A stretch of DNA of 6,717 nt from Gammaproteobacteria bacterium (lineage in GTDB: Bacteria > Pseudomonadota > Gammaproteobacteria > UBA9214), in assembly GCA_020027635.1 (NCBI GenBank), contig JAHKKL010000231.1:1-6717 (forward strand), given 5' to 3'. Within the stretch, counting starts at the first letter, position 1, and each line of letters begins with the position of its first letter. The notes under the pieces were generated by a model. The model saw only the letters and a program-made list of their open reading frames with translations. It had not been told where the DNA came from and did not search any database. Shown here piece after piece: positions 1 to 5,845 of the stretch. The translations under genes and the position numbers were made by a program.

Positions 1-687
1 TCCGCGCCCCTCCAGGAGATGCGTCGTGTCATGCACCATGGCGGGGTTGCCGCAGATCATGACTTGTGAGGTGGCCGGGTCCAGCGACAGCCCGGTACGC
101 GCTTCGAGCCGGCCATCCTCGATGGCCTGCGTGACGCGACCGCCGAGGGCGTGGTCGACCGCCTCGCGGCTCACCATGGGGATCATCTGCAACTGCTCGG
201 GATGCTGTTCCAGCAGGCGCCCGATGGTTTCCTGGTAGGTCAATTCCTGCGCTGTGCGCACCGAGTGGACCAGAATGATTTTCCTGAAGCGTTTCCAAAC
301 CTCAGGGGTGCCGAGGATGGACAGGAACGGACCGATCGCGGTGCCGGTGGCCAGCATCCAGAGATGCTCGGCATCCGGCAACTCCTTGAGGATAAAGAAT
401 CCGGCCGCGCGGGGGGCAACGAGGATGTTGTCGCCGGGTCCGAGGTGAATCAGCTCGTGCGTCAGGGGTCCGCTGGGCACCGTGATGAAATAAAACTCCA
501 GCATGGGGTTGTCCGGCGCATTCACAAACGAATAGGGACGTGCGATGATTTCCCCGCCGATCTCCTTGGCGACGCGGGTGAACTGCCCGGCGATGAAGGG
601 GGCGATATCGGCCCTGACCTGCAATGAGTAGAGTTCCTCCGTCCATTGCCGGAGATTGACGACGCTGCCCTCGGCCCACTGGGTCAT
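1..687 (-). CDS. fpr: Ferredoxin/flavodoxin--NADP+ reductase (partial, C-terminus outside window)
   Basis: FAD-dependent cytoplasmic enzyme that moves electrons between NADPH and ferredoxin or flavodoxin, serving Fe-S enzymes and oxidative-stress defence. The minus-strand frame opens with MTQWAEGSV at 687 and stays open for 229 codons to the window edge. The E. coli enzyme is about 248 aa, so only a few dozen residues are probably missing. Visible motifs are the FAD-binding RPYSF (residues 50-54), the hydrophobic patch around LEFYFITVPSG (63-73), the NADP-binding ATGTAIGPF (113-121), and CGNPAM (212-217) near the nicotinamide site. The order and spacing match E. coli Fpr, which has RAYSYVN, ATGTAIGPY and CGNPQM. 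The ATG is supported by homology; no clear Shine-Dalgarno precedes it. It is divergent from the membrane-protein/yadGH operon. A palindrome flanked by a direct repeat 18-54 nt upstream may be its operator. The identification is firm; whether it belongs to the stress-induced or constitutive subclass cannot be read because the C-terminal tail is absent. Confidence 0.93.
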   Translation of the reverse strand, partial: MTQWAEGSVVNLRQWTEELYSLQVRADIAPFIAGQFTRVAKEIGGEIIARPYSFVNAPDNPMLEFYFITVPSGPLTHELIHLGPGDNILVAPRAAGFFILKELPDAEHLWMLATGTAIGPFLSILGTPEVWKRFRKIILVHSVRTAQELTYQETIGRLLEQHPEQLQMIPMVSREAVDHALGGRVTQAIEDGRLEARTGLSLDPATSQVMICGNPAMVHDTTHLLEGRG

Positions 688-704
688 GATGTCTGTACCC
701 GGTT

Positions 705-741
705 AACGAGTGTACTCCTGTTCACGGTGAACGGGTGTACC
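705..741. promoter_or_regulatory. Possible operator upstream of fpr: palindrome between two direct repeats
   Basis: A perfect palindrome, GTTCAC-G-GTGAAC, lies at 720-732. It is bracketed by two copies of a 12-nt direct repeat, AACGAGTGTACT (705-716) and AACGGGTGTACC (730-741), which match at 10 of 12 positions with a 25-nt period. The array sits 18-54 nt upstream of the fpr start, where a regulator site or a promoter overlap is expected. No specific regulator is recognised, so the regulatory role is inference. Confidence 0.35.
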
Positions 742-809
742 GGCGAGGGCTGCCGGCCCGTGTAACACGCAATTTTCTGCAGCGACATGCACGTGCCTTC
801 ATCATGACT

Positions 810-838
810 TTGACGGATGACTTATCATAACGTAAAAC
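810..838 (+). promoter_or_regulatory. Candidate sigma70-type promoter for the membrane protein-yadGH operon
   Basis: TTGACG at 810-815 matches five of six bases of the -35 consensus. It is followed after a 17-nt spacer by TAAAAC at 833-838, which matches four of six bases of the -10 consensus. Transcription would begin near 845, leaving a leader of about 60 nt before the ATG at 908. Position and spacing are good; the weak -10 keeps confidence modest. Confidence 0.38.
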
Positions 839-907
839 ATGGCCGGCGCCGCCGCCTGATTCACGCGGGATCAACCGCGGCAAGCACCTCAAGGTTTTTT
901 GATCACT

Positions 908-1099
908 ATGCAGACGATGTCAACCTGGGAAATGGTATTGCTGGGAGTGCTTGCGCTTCTGGTGTTGCTCTGGGCCGGGCCCGGGGTGAAGGCGATGCTG
1001 GAACAAAGCCGGCAGGCGCAGAACCGCGACTGGGCCGGGCTGCTGGTACCCCTGCTGCTGGTGATCGCGTTCGTCATTCTGCTCATTAAGCTGGTTTGA
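908..1099 (+). CDS. Small two-helix membrane protein preceding the ABC transporter genes
   Basis: A 63-aa hydrophobic protein of unknown function. Two membrane helices are evident: about residues 9-24 (MVLLGVLALLVLLWAG) and 47-62 (LLVPLLLVIAFVILLI). They are joined by a polar loop of about 22 residues rich in K, Q, R and N, so a hairpin topology is likely, with the charged loop cytoplasmic by the positive-inside rule. Starts are possible at TTG 899, ATG 908 and ATG 917. ATG 908 is chosen as the first ATG after an AAGG at 891-894, although that spacing of 13 nt is long. The stop is 4 nt before the ATG of yadG, so it is very probably co-transcribed and translationally coupled with the exporter. 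It could be a transporter accessory subunit, a regulatory small membrane protein or an unrelated passenger; the sequence does not decide. Confidence 0.72.
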   Translation: MQTMSTWEMVLLGVLALLVLLWAGPGVKAMLEQSRQAQNRDWAGLLVPLLLVIAFVILLIKLV

Positions 1100-1103
1100 G
1101 CCC

Positions 1104-2033
1104 ATGCCCTGTGCTTTATCGCTACGCGACCTGAAGAAGACCTACAAGAACGGTCACGTTGCCCTGAAGGGGATCACCCTCGATGTGGCCGAGGGCGACT
1201 TCTTCGCGCTGCTCGGCCCGAACGGGGCCGGCAAGTCGACGACCATCGGGATTATCGCCTCCCTGGTCAACAAGACCAGCGGCGAGGTTCACGTCTTCGG
1301 TCATGATCTGGACACGGATACCTCCGCCGCGAAATCCTGCATCGGCCTGGTGCCGCAGGAATTTAACTTCAACCAGTTCGAACCGGTCGTCGAGATCGTC
1401 GCCAACCAGGCCGGCTATTACGGCATCGAGCGGGGCGAGTCCTTCCGGCGGGCCGAGAGGTACCTCCGGCAGCTCGGTCTCTGGGAAAAGCGTCGTGACA
1501 TGGCCCGTACTCTCTCCGGCGGCATGAAGCGGCGGCTGATGATCGCCCGTGCCCTGGTGCACGAACCGCGCCTGCTGATCCTGGACGAACCGACGGCCGG
1601 CGTCGACATAGAGATCCGCCGCTCCATGTGGGAGTTCATGCGCGAGATCAACGCGGCGGGGACCAGCATAATCCTCACCACGCATTACCTGGAAGAGGCG
1701 GAAAGTCTGTGCCGGAACATCGCCATCATCGACGAAGGTGAACTCATCGAGAACACCAGCACCCGCAAACTTCTCAACACGCTGCACATGGAAACCTTCG
1801 TCCTCGACATCGCCGCGCCGCTGACGCAGGTCCCGCCGCTGTCGCAGCACAAGCTGCGACTGGTCGATGAATCCACCCTCGAGGCGGATATCTCCCGGGA
1901 TGACTCCATCAACCGCCTGTTCGAGGATCTGTCACGGCACAATATCCGGGTGCTCAGCATGCGCAACAAGACCAACCGCCTGGAACAGCTGTTCGTCCGC
2001 CTGGTCGAGGGCAACGGAAACAACGCGGCCTGA
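1104..2033 (+). CDS. yadG: ABC transporter ATP-binding protein, YadG family
   Basis: Cytoplasmic ATPase subunit of an ABC-2 type exporter, expected to dimerise and drive the permease encoded next to it. All ABC motifs are intact: Walker A GPNGAGKST (residues 38-46), Q-loop Gln in VPQEFNFN (Q85), signature LSGGMKRR (137-144), Walker B LLILDEP (157-163), D-loop AGVD (165-168) and switch His in LTTHYLEEAE (H194). The 309-aa length equals E. coli YadG (308 aa). The C-terminal region, with SMRNKTNRLEQLFVRLV near the end, is also YadG-like, which separates it from the similar CcmA and daunorubicin-resistance type ATPases. The start follows the small membrane-protein stop by 4 nt and lacks a strong Shine-Dalgarno, consistent with coupled translation. 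The substrate is not known for the family. No damage is visible. Confidence 0.95.
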   Translation: MPCALSLRDLKKTYKNGHVALKGITLDVAEGDFFALLGPNGAGKSTTIGIIASLVNKTSGEVHVFGHDLDTDTSAAKSCIGLVPQEFNFNQFEPVVEIVANQAGYYGIERGESFRRAERYLRQLGLWEKRRDMARTLSGGMKRRLMIARALVHEPRLLILDEPTAGVDIEIRRSMWEFMREINAAGTSIILTTHYLEEAESLCRNIAIIDEGELIENTSTRKLLNTLHMETFVLDIAAPLTQVPPLSQHKLRLVDESTLEADISRDDSINRLFEDLSRHNIRVLSMRNKTNRLEQLFVRLVEGNGNNAA

Positions 2034-2036
2034 GTC

Positions 2037-3278
2037 ATGACCTTTCAGCAGAAATTCATCGCCTTTCGCACCATCCTGACCAAGGAGATCCTCCGTTATG
2101 CGCGCATCTGGATACAGACGGTGCTGCCGCCGATGATCACCACGGCGCTGTATTTCATCATCTTCGGCAATTTGATCGGTTCCCAGATCGGCGACATGGA
2201 GGGATTCCGCTACATGGAGTTCATCGTGCCGGGGCTGATCATGATGGCGGTGATCACCAACGCCTACGCCAATGTGGTGTCATCGTTCTACGGTTCGAAA
2301 TTCCAGCGCCACATCGAGGAGATGCTGGTCGCACCGGTGCCGAACTACGTCATCCTGACCGGTTTCATCTCCGGTGGCGTGGCACGCGGACTGACGGTCG
2401 GCGTGGCCGTCACGCTGGTATCCCTGATGTTCACCCCCCTCAGCATCCATAACCTCTGGGTCATGCTGAGCATGATCCTGTTGACGGCCATCCTGTTTTC
2501 CCTGGCGGGCTTTATCAACGGCATCTATGCCAAGAGCTTCGATGACATCTCGATCATCCCTACCTTCGTGCTTACGCCCCTCACCTACCTTGGCGGCATC
2601 TTTTACTCAATCAAGATGCTGCCCCCCTTCTGGCAGCATGTCTCGCTGGTCAATCCGATCCTGTACATGATCAACGCGTTCCGCTTCGGCTTTCTCGGGG
2701 TCACGGACATCTCGCTGGCGGCTTCCTACGTGATCAGCATCGGGTTCATCGTGCTGCTGTACGCACTCAGCATCCGCCTGCTGAGAAAGGGGCACGGAAT
2801 CCGCACCTCGAAAGATTCGAATCTAAACTATTGTAAGAGCGAGCTTGCTCGCGAACCTGTAGATGTTGCAATGCTCGCGAGCAAGCTCGCTCCTACAGGG
2901 AAAAATACCAATTTTTCGAGGTGCCAAGTACATAGTCCGTGTGCTTCCGTGGCCATTTATCAGGATTGGGGTTCTACTCGTGGTCATTCGGTTCTGAGTT
3001 CAACGGCTCCGTTGTGCGCGTACAGGCCGAGTTTACCGGAGAGCAGCGCCTGTAACCGCTTGCCGACCAACTGCCCGCGCCAGCCGTGTAGCACCTCGCT
3101 GTCCGGCGTGCCGTTCGCGAGCTGTTCCAGCTGTTTCCGCGAGGCGAGTACGCCCGGGTTGAGAGCGTTTTCCGCTCCGCTCACGCGCACCACGGCCATC
3201 ATCGCATCAACCAGTGCCTCCTGGAGCGGCGAGAGGCGTACAGGAAGTTCGGTTGAGGTCAGCGGCTTGGGGGGGTGA
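2037..3278 (+). CDS. yadH: ABC-2 type permease, YadH family, with displaced stop and abnormal C-terminal extension
   Basis: Inner-membrane subunit that partners YadG. Residues 1-257 align by eye along the whole of E. coli YadH (256 aa): the IWIQTVLPPMITTALYF region, the FGNLIGSQIGDMEGF loop, FIVPGLIMMAVITNAYANV, EEMLVAPVP, FDDISIIPTFVLTPLTYLGG and NPILYMINAFRFGFLG. About six membrane helices are seen near 27-47, 61-81, 108-132, 141-164, 172-190 and 230-249. The start is 3 nt after the yadG stop. The oddity is the end. After KGHGIRT the frame has no stop and reads through a REPIN-containing palindrome (2803-2924), 59 nt of spacer, then 295 nt antisense to rnd, to reach 413 codons. Those last ~155 residues look non-native: no membrane segments, Ser/Arg/Cys-rich, and shadowing rnd. 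The functional gene probably ended near 2800-2835. Stops lie just there in both other frames (TAA at 2824 and 2834), so a sequencing indel is an alternative. Confidence 0.85.
   Translation: MTFQQKFIAFRTILTKEILRYARIWIQTVLPPMITTALYFIIFGNLIGSQIGDMEGFRYMEFIVPGLIMMAVITNAYANVVSSFYGSKFQRHIEEMLVAPVPNYVILTGFISGGVARGLTVGVAVTLVSLMFTPLSIHNLWVMLSMILLTAILFSLAGFINGIYAKSFDDISIIPTFVLTPLTYLGGIFYSIKMLPPFWQHVSLVNPILYMINAFRFGFLGVTDISLAASYVISIGFIVLLYALSIRLLRKGHGIRTSKDSNLNYCKSELAREPVDVAMLASKLAPTGKNTNFSRCQVHSPCASVAIYQDWGSTRGHSVLSSTAPLCAYRPSLPESSACNRLPTNCPRQPCSTSLSGVPFASCSSCFREASTPGLRAFSAPLTRTTAIIASTSASWSGERRTGSSVEVSGLGG
2803..2924. repeat. 122-bp nested palindromic element at the 3' end of yadH
   Basis: The outer arms at 2803-2817 (GCACCTCGAAAGATT) and 2910-2924 (AATTTTTCGAGGTGC) are inverted copies matching at 14 of 15 positions, the first 11 without mismatch. 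They enclose the REPIN at 2832-2897 symmetrically enough for the whole unit to fold as one long stem-loop. The left arm overlaps yadH codons 256-261. No target-site duplication is visible at the borders. Deleting the unit exactly would join ATC-C to CA-AGT-ACA-TAG and stop yadH at 258 codons, which suggests an insertion. It may be a MITE-like unit, or a REPIN that landed in a pre-existing hairpin. Confidence 0.7.
2832..2897. repeat. REPIN: two inverted REP sequences
   Basis: Two 23-nt REP copies face each other at 2832-2854 and 2875-2897, identical at 22 of 23 positions, with a 20-nt spacer. Each contains its own imperfect palindrome with the core GCGAGCTTGCTCGC (2839-2852, and reversed at 2877-2890). 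Each begins with a GTAG-like tetranucleotide, which in this repeat class is the recognition feature of REP-associated tyrosine transposases (RAYTs). The single mismatch falls in this tetranucleotide: GTAA in the left copy, GTAG in the right. The sequence resembles REPs common in Pseudomonas. No RAYT gene is present, so this copy is non-autonomous. Confidence 0.85.
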
Positions 3279-4144
3279 CGCCTGGCATCGGCGACCAGTT
3301 CGAGCAGCCGGGCGCCGTGTTTATCGATGAAACGCTCATGCAGGCCCCGGATCGCGCCGAGCGCGGCCGGTGTTACGGGCAGGTGGCGGGCGATCTCGAC
3401 CAACTCATCATCGCGTAGCAGCCAGCCGCGCGGGCGATTCTGGTCCCGGGCGGCGGTTTCACGCCATTGGGCAAGCGCCTGCAGCACGGAGAGACTGGCG
3501 CCCTTCAAGCGGTTGCCTCCGCGCACCTTGAGCCAGGCATGAGCAGGATCATTGTTGTACAGTTCGACGTGCGTCAGCCGTGCGAAGTCCTCCGACAGCC
3601 AGTCGAGACGGCCCAGTCCGGAGAGCTTTTCAACCAGATGTTGGTAAACCTGCGCCAGGTAGAACACATCCTCGGCCGCATAGCGGATCTGCTCGTCCGA
3701 GAGCGGACGTCGTGACCAGTCGGTACGGGAATGCAGTTTCTCGAGCTCAATGCCGAGCGTTTCCTTTACCAGATTTCCGTAGCCGATCTGGTCCGGATAG
3801 CCGAGCAGCAGCGCGGCGATCTGGGTGTCGAAGACGGGAGAGGGCAGGGCATTGCGCAGATGGAAAAAGATCTCCATGTCCTGGCGTGCGGCGTGCATCA
3901 CTTTGGTGATGCCTTCCTGGTAGATCACATCGAGCAGGGGAGACAGATCCTCCAGCGTGAGCGGATCGATGCACGCGACCAGATCGGGCGTTGCCACCTG
4001 CAGCAGGCACAGTTTGGGATAGTAGGTCTTCTCGCGCAGGAACTCGGTATCGAGTGCAAGCCAGGGATTGCCGCGCAACTGCGCGCACAATTCCGTCAGC
4101 GCGAGCGGGTTGTCGATGTACTGAACGGCGGGGAGGGTTTTCAT
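2984..4144 (-). CDS. rnd: Ribonuclease D
   Basis: A 3'-to-5' exoribonuclease acting in the cytoplasm on tRNA precursors and other structured RNA 3' ends. The N-terminal DEDDy nuclease domain is complete: D32 and E34 in LDTEFLREKTYYP, D89 in HAARQDMEIF, and Y155 and D159 in RYAAEDVFYL, all five metal and catalytic residues of E. coli RNase D. The HRDC domains follow, the first around residues 215-295 (LSVLQALAQWRETAARDQNRP, LLRDDELVEIA, then IRGLHERF) and a second, weaker one in the C-terminal third (LVDAMMAVVR, VLHGWRGQLVGKRL). At 386 aa it is close to the E. coli enzyme (375 aa). The ATG at 4144 gives a normal family N-terminus; no strong Shine-Dalgarno is visible. It converges on yadH, whose read-through frame lies antisense over its last 295 nt. 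Nothing in the gene appears damaged. Confidence 0.95.
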   Translation of the reverse strand: MKTLPAVQYIDNPLALTELCAQLRGNPWLALDTEFLREKTYYPKLCLLQVATPDLVACIDPLTLEDLSPLLDVIYQEGITKVMHAARQDMEIFFHLRNALPSPVFDTQIAALLLGYPDQIGYGNLVKETLGIELEKLHSRTDWSRRPLSDEQIRYAAEDVFYLAQVYQHLVEKLSGLGRLDWLSEDFARLTHVELYNNDPAHAWLKVRGGNRLKGASLSVLQALAQWRETAARDQNRPRGWLLRDDELVEIARHLPVTPAALGAIRGLHERFIDKHGARLLELVADARRHPPKPLTSTELPVRLSPLQEALVDAMMAVVRVSGAENALNPGVLASRKQLEQLANGTPDSEVLHGWRGQLVGKRLQALLSGKLGLYAHNGAVELRTE

Positions 4145-4456
4145 GCGGGTCTGTACTTTGCCGGTTAGAGGTTGAACGGTCGGCTACAGGATACCTGTCC
4201 CGTGGCCGGTACATGCCGGAAAGCGGGACATGCTGGCACGAATTCTAGTGGGTAATCTGCCGTTTAAATACCCTGCGATGGAAGACGCACGATCGATCCG
4301 TGTTTATCCCGATAGGATGCGACTACTATACCGACTGGGCCGGTCAGAATGTTCCGGCCGATGGGCGGCATCATCAGGCGACCGTGTGACCAAAAGGAAT
4401 GTGTGTATCGTCAAATGAATATCGTGTATCCGTATGACATATCACTATAATCAAGC
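4145..4456. other. Divergent intergenic region between rnd and the radical SAM gene
   Basis: These 312 nt should contain the promoters of both neighbours. Contents seen: a small palindrome ACAGG-ATA-CCTGT at 4186-4198; a 13-nt direct repeat matching at 11 positions (4207-4219 and 4224-4236); a minus-strand TAGAAT (4247 to 4242) with a poor -35; and a GC-rich hairpin GGCCGG/CCGGCC at 4338-4343 and 4354-4359 with no T-tract, hence not a terminator. The last 55 nt are AT-rich with repeated GTGTATC and a TATAAT. A 62-codon frame at 4230-4418 has no family resemblance and is not called. Confidence 0.5.
4446..4451 (+). promoter_or_regulatory. Consensus -10 box placed for a leaderless transcript
   Basis: A perfect TATAAT lies at 4446-4451 and the gene's ATG at 4457, leaving 5 nt between. 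Transcription would therefore start at or within a base or two of the A of the ATG. No Shine-Dalgarno occurs in the preceding 25 nt, and the homology-supported N-terminus MKITLVNPYE begins exactly at this ATG, so both signs point to a leaderless mRNA. The -35 at the right spacing (near 4422-4428) is poor, which may mean activator dependence. GTGTATC repeats at 4403-4409 and 4424-4430 lie over that area. Confidence 0.45.
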
Positions 4457-5845
4457 ATGAAAATCACCCTGGTCAACCCCTATGAACTGGGGCGTCAGCC
4501 ATTCGGCCTGGCGGAGGCGGCCGCCTGGCTGGAACGTGAGGGCTGCACCGTCGTCTGCTGCGACCTTTCGATACAGCGACTCGACGATTACCTGGAGGCG
4601 GATACCGACCTGGTGGCGATCTACGTCGCCATGCACACGGCGACCCGCATCGCCATCGAGGCACTGCCGAAGATCCGTCAACTCGCCCCGGCGGCCAGCC
4701 TGTGTGTCTATGGCTTGTATGCGCCCATGAACGCGGCCTTGTTCCGGTCCCTGGGGGTGCAAACCATCCTCGGCGGCGAATACGAGCCGGGCCTGGTTTC
4801 CCTGGTGAGGCGCCTGAAGACAGGCCAGGCGGGTGAGCAGACGGAACCCGAAATCCGCCTCGACAAGATCGACTTCATCGCTCCGCAGCGCGGCAAACTG
4901 CCGGCCTTGTCACGCTACGCCAGCCTGATCCATCCCGACGGCTCGCATCGGACGGTCGGGTTTGCCGAAACGACCCGTGGCTGCAAATATCTCTGCCGTC
5001 ACTGTCCGATCGTCCCGGTCTATCAGGGAAGGTTCCGGGTTATACCGGCCGACATCGTGCTGGATGACATTCGGGCGCAGATCCGGGAAGGGGCCCGGCA
5101 TATCTCGTTCGGCGATCCGGATTTTCTCAACGGCCCGGGGCATGCGCTCAGGATCGTGCGCGTCCTGCATGATGAATTTCCCGATGTGACTTACGATGCC
5201 ACCATCAAGATCGAACACATCGTGAATTACCCGCGGGAAATCCGGACGCTGCGGGACACCGGATGCCTGTTTATCCTCTCCGCGGTGGAGTCCGTCGACG
5301 ACGGCATACTGCGCGAACTCGACAAGGGCCACACGCGGGCGGATTTCATCGCCGCGCTGGCTTTCCTGCGCGCGACCGGCATCGATCTTACGCCCACCTT
5401 CGTGGCATTTACCCCCTGGACGACGCTGGAGGTCTACCTGGAGCTGCTACGCCAGATCGTCGAGCTGCGGCTGGTCGAAAGCGTTGCGCCGGTGCAGTTG
5501 TCGATCCGGCTGCTGATCCCCGCGGGCTCCTACCTGCTGCGCCTGGCGAGCCTGGCCGGCATCATCGAGCCGTTCGACCGGCAATTGCTCGGCCATCCGT
5601 GGCGCAACCCCGACCCGCGCGTCGATCAATTGCAACAGGACATCCAGGCTTGGGTCGCGCAGGCGGAGCGGGACGATCTGCCGCGACGCGCCATCTTCCA
5701 GGGCGTCTGGGAACGTGCCCACCGGCAGGCGGGCATCGCCGCGCCGCCGCTCGCACCCGATTGCGCCGGCAAGGCGATACCGCGGCTGTCCGAGAACTGG
5801 TACTGTTGCGCCGAGCCCACGGGCGAACAACTGGTTTCGTTCTAG
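4457..5845 (+). CDS. CCAEP-tail radical SAM protein (cysteine form of the CUAEP/CCAEP-tail family)
   Basis: A radical S-adenosylmethionine enzyme of unknown substrate. Residues 1 to about 120 form a B12-binding-like Rossmann domain (KITLVNPYE at the start, ILGGEYEPGLVSLVRRL at its end) without a cobalamin-ligand DxHxxG motif. The radical SAM domain has ETTRGCKYLCRHC with cluster cysteines C176, C180 and C183 (CxxxCxxC), followed by the FGDPDFLN segment (218-225), typical of the B12-binding-type radical SAM group. The 462-aa protein ends in NWYCCAEPTGEQLVSF. WYCCAEP (448-454) is the hallmark tail. In other members the second Cys is selenocysteine encoded by UGA; here it is TGC at 5807-5809, so no selenium insertion is needed. 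The tail may be a redox or extra cluster ligand site, which is inference. The ATG lacks a Shine-Dalgarno and sits just after TATAAT. A phosphodiesterase gene follows after 96 nt. Confidence 0.88.
   Translation: MKITLVNPYELGRQPFGLAEAAAWLEREGCTVVCCDLSIQRLDDYLEADTDLVAIYVAMHTATRIAIEALPKIRQLAPAASLCVYGLYAPMNAALFRSLGVQTILGGEYEPGLVSLVRRLKTGQAGEQTEPEIRLDKIDFIAPQRGKLPALSRYASLIHPDGSHRTVGFAETTRGCKYLCRHCPIVPVYQGRFRVIPADIVLDDIRAQIREGARHISFGDPDFLNGPGHALRIVRVLHDEFPDVTYDATIKIEHIVNYPREIRTLRDTGCLFILSAVESVDDGILRELDKGHTRADFIAALAFLRATGIDLTPTFVAFTPWTTLEVYLELLRQIVELRLVESVAPVQLSIRLLIPAGSYLLRLASLAGIIEPFDRQLLGHPWRNPDPRVDQLQQDIQAWVAQAERDDLPRRAIFQGVWERAHRQAGIAAPPLAPDCAGKAIPRLSENWYCCAEPTGEQLVSF

Larger units (their letters stand above)
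688..907. other. Divergent intergenic region between fpr and the yadGH operon
   Basis: These 220 nt separate the fpr start on the minus strand from the small membrane-protein start on the plus strand, so both promoters should lie here. They hold the palindrome/direct-repeat array near fpr, a second short perfect palindrome CGTGT-A-ACACG at 759-769, and a candidate plus-strand promoter at 810-838. No RNA gene or conserved riboswitch fold was recognised. The reading frames that cross this region have no family resemblance. Confidence 0.6.

Noticed and set aside
151..627. A 158-codon plus-strand frame in the left end
   Set aside because: It is opposite fpr, whose FAD and NADP motifs are intact in the minus-strand frame; the plus-strand translation has no family features.
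302..679. Minus-strand frames at 29-298 and 302-679 as separate genes
   Set aside because: They are in another frame of the same strand as fpr. The real fpr frame is open to the window edge with no terminating stop.
817..1089. A 90-codon plus-strand frame overlapping the small membrane protein
   Set aside because: It crosses the candidate promoter and has no ribosome site; the overlapping membrane-protein frame has clear two-helix structure and operon spacing.
1122..1850. A 242-codon minus-strand frame opposite yadG
   Set aside because: It is the antisense shadow of a clear ABC ATPase, with composition typical of a reverse-strand frame and no domain.
2832..2897. The inverted repeats as a CRISPR array or a simple rho-independent terminator
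   Set aside because: There are only two copies, in inverted orientation, with internal palindromes and no regular spacers; no T-run follows directly. REPIN is the better explanation.
3731..4168. A 145-codon plus-strand frame opposite rnd
   Set aside because: It is the antisense shadow of the complete DEDDy nuclease; no independent evidence.
4338..4359. GC-rich hairpin as a terminator or riboswitch
   Set aside because: It has a 6-bp stem and 10-nt loop with no T-tract after it, and no conserved riboswitch core was recognised around it.
4230..4418. A 62-codon plus-strand frame in the rnd/radical SAM intergenic region
   Set aside because: No ribosome-binding site, no hydrophobic or domain pattern, and it covers the hairpin and presumed promoter DNA.
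5804..5809. Selenocysteine in the radical SAM tail
   Set aside because: Both codons of the pair are cysteine (TGT, TGC); there is no in-frame TGA and no need for a SECIS element.
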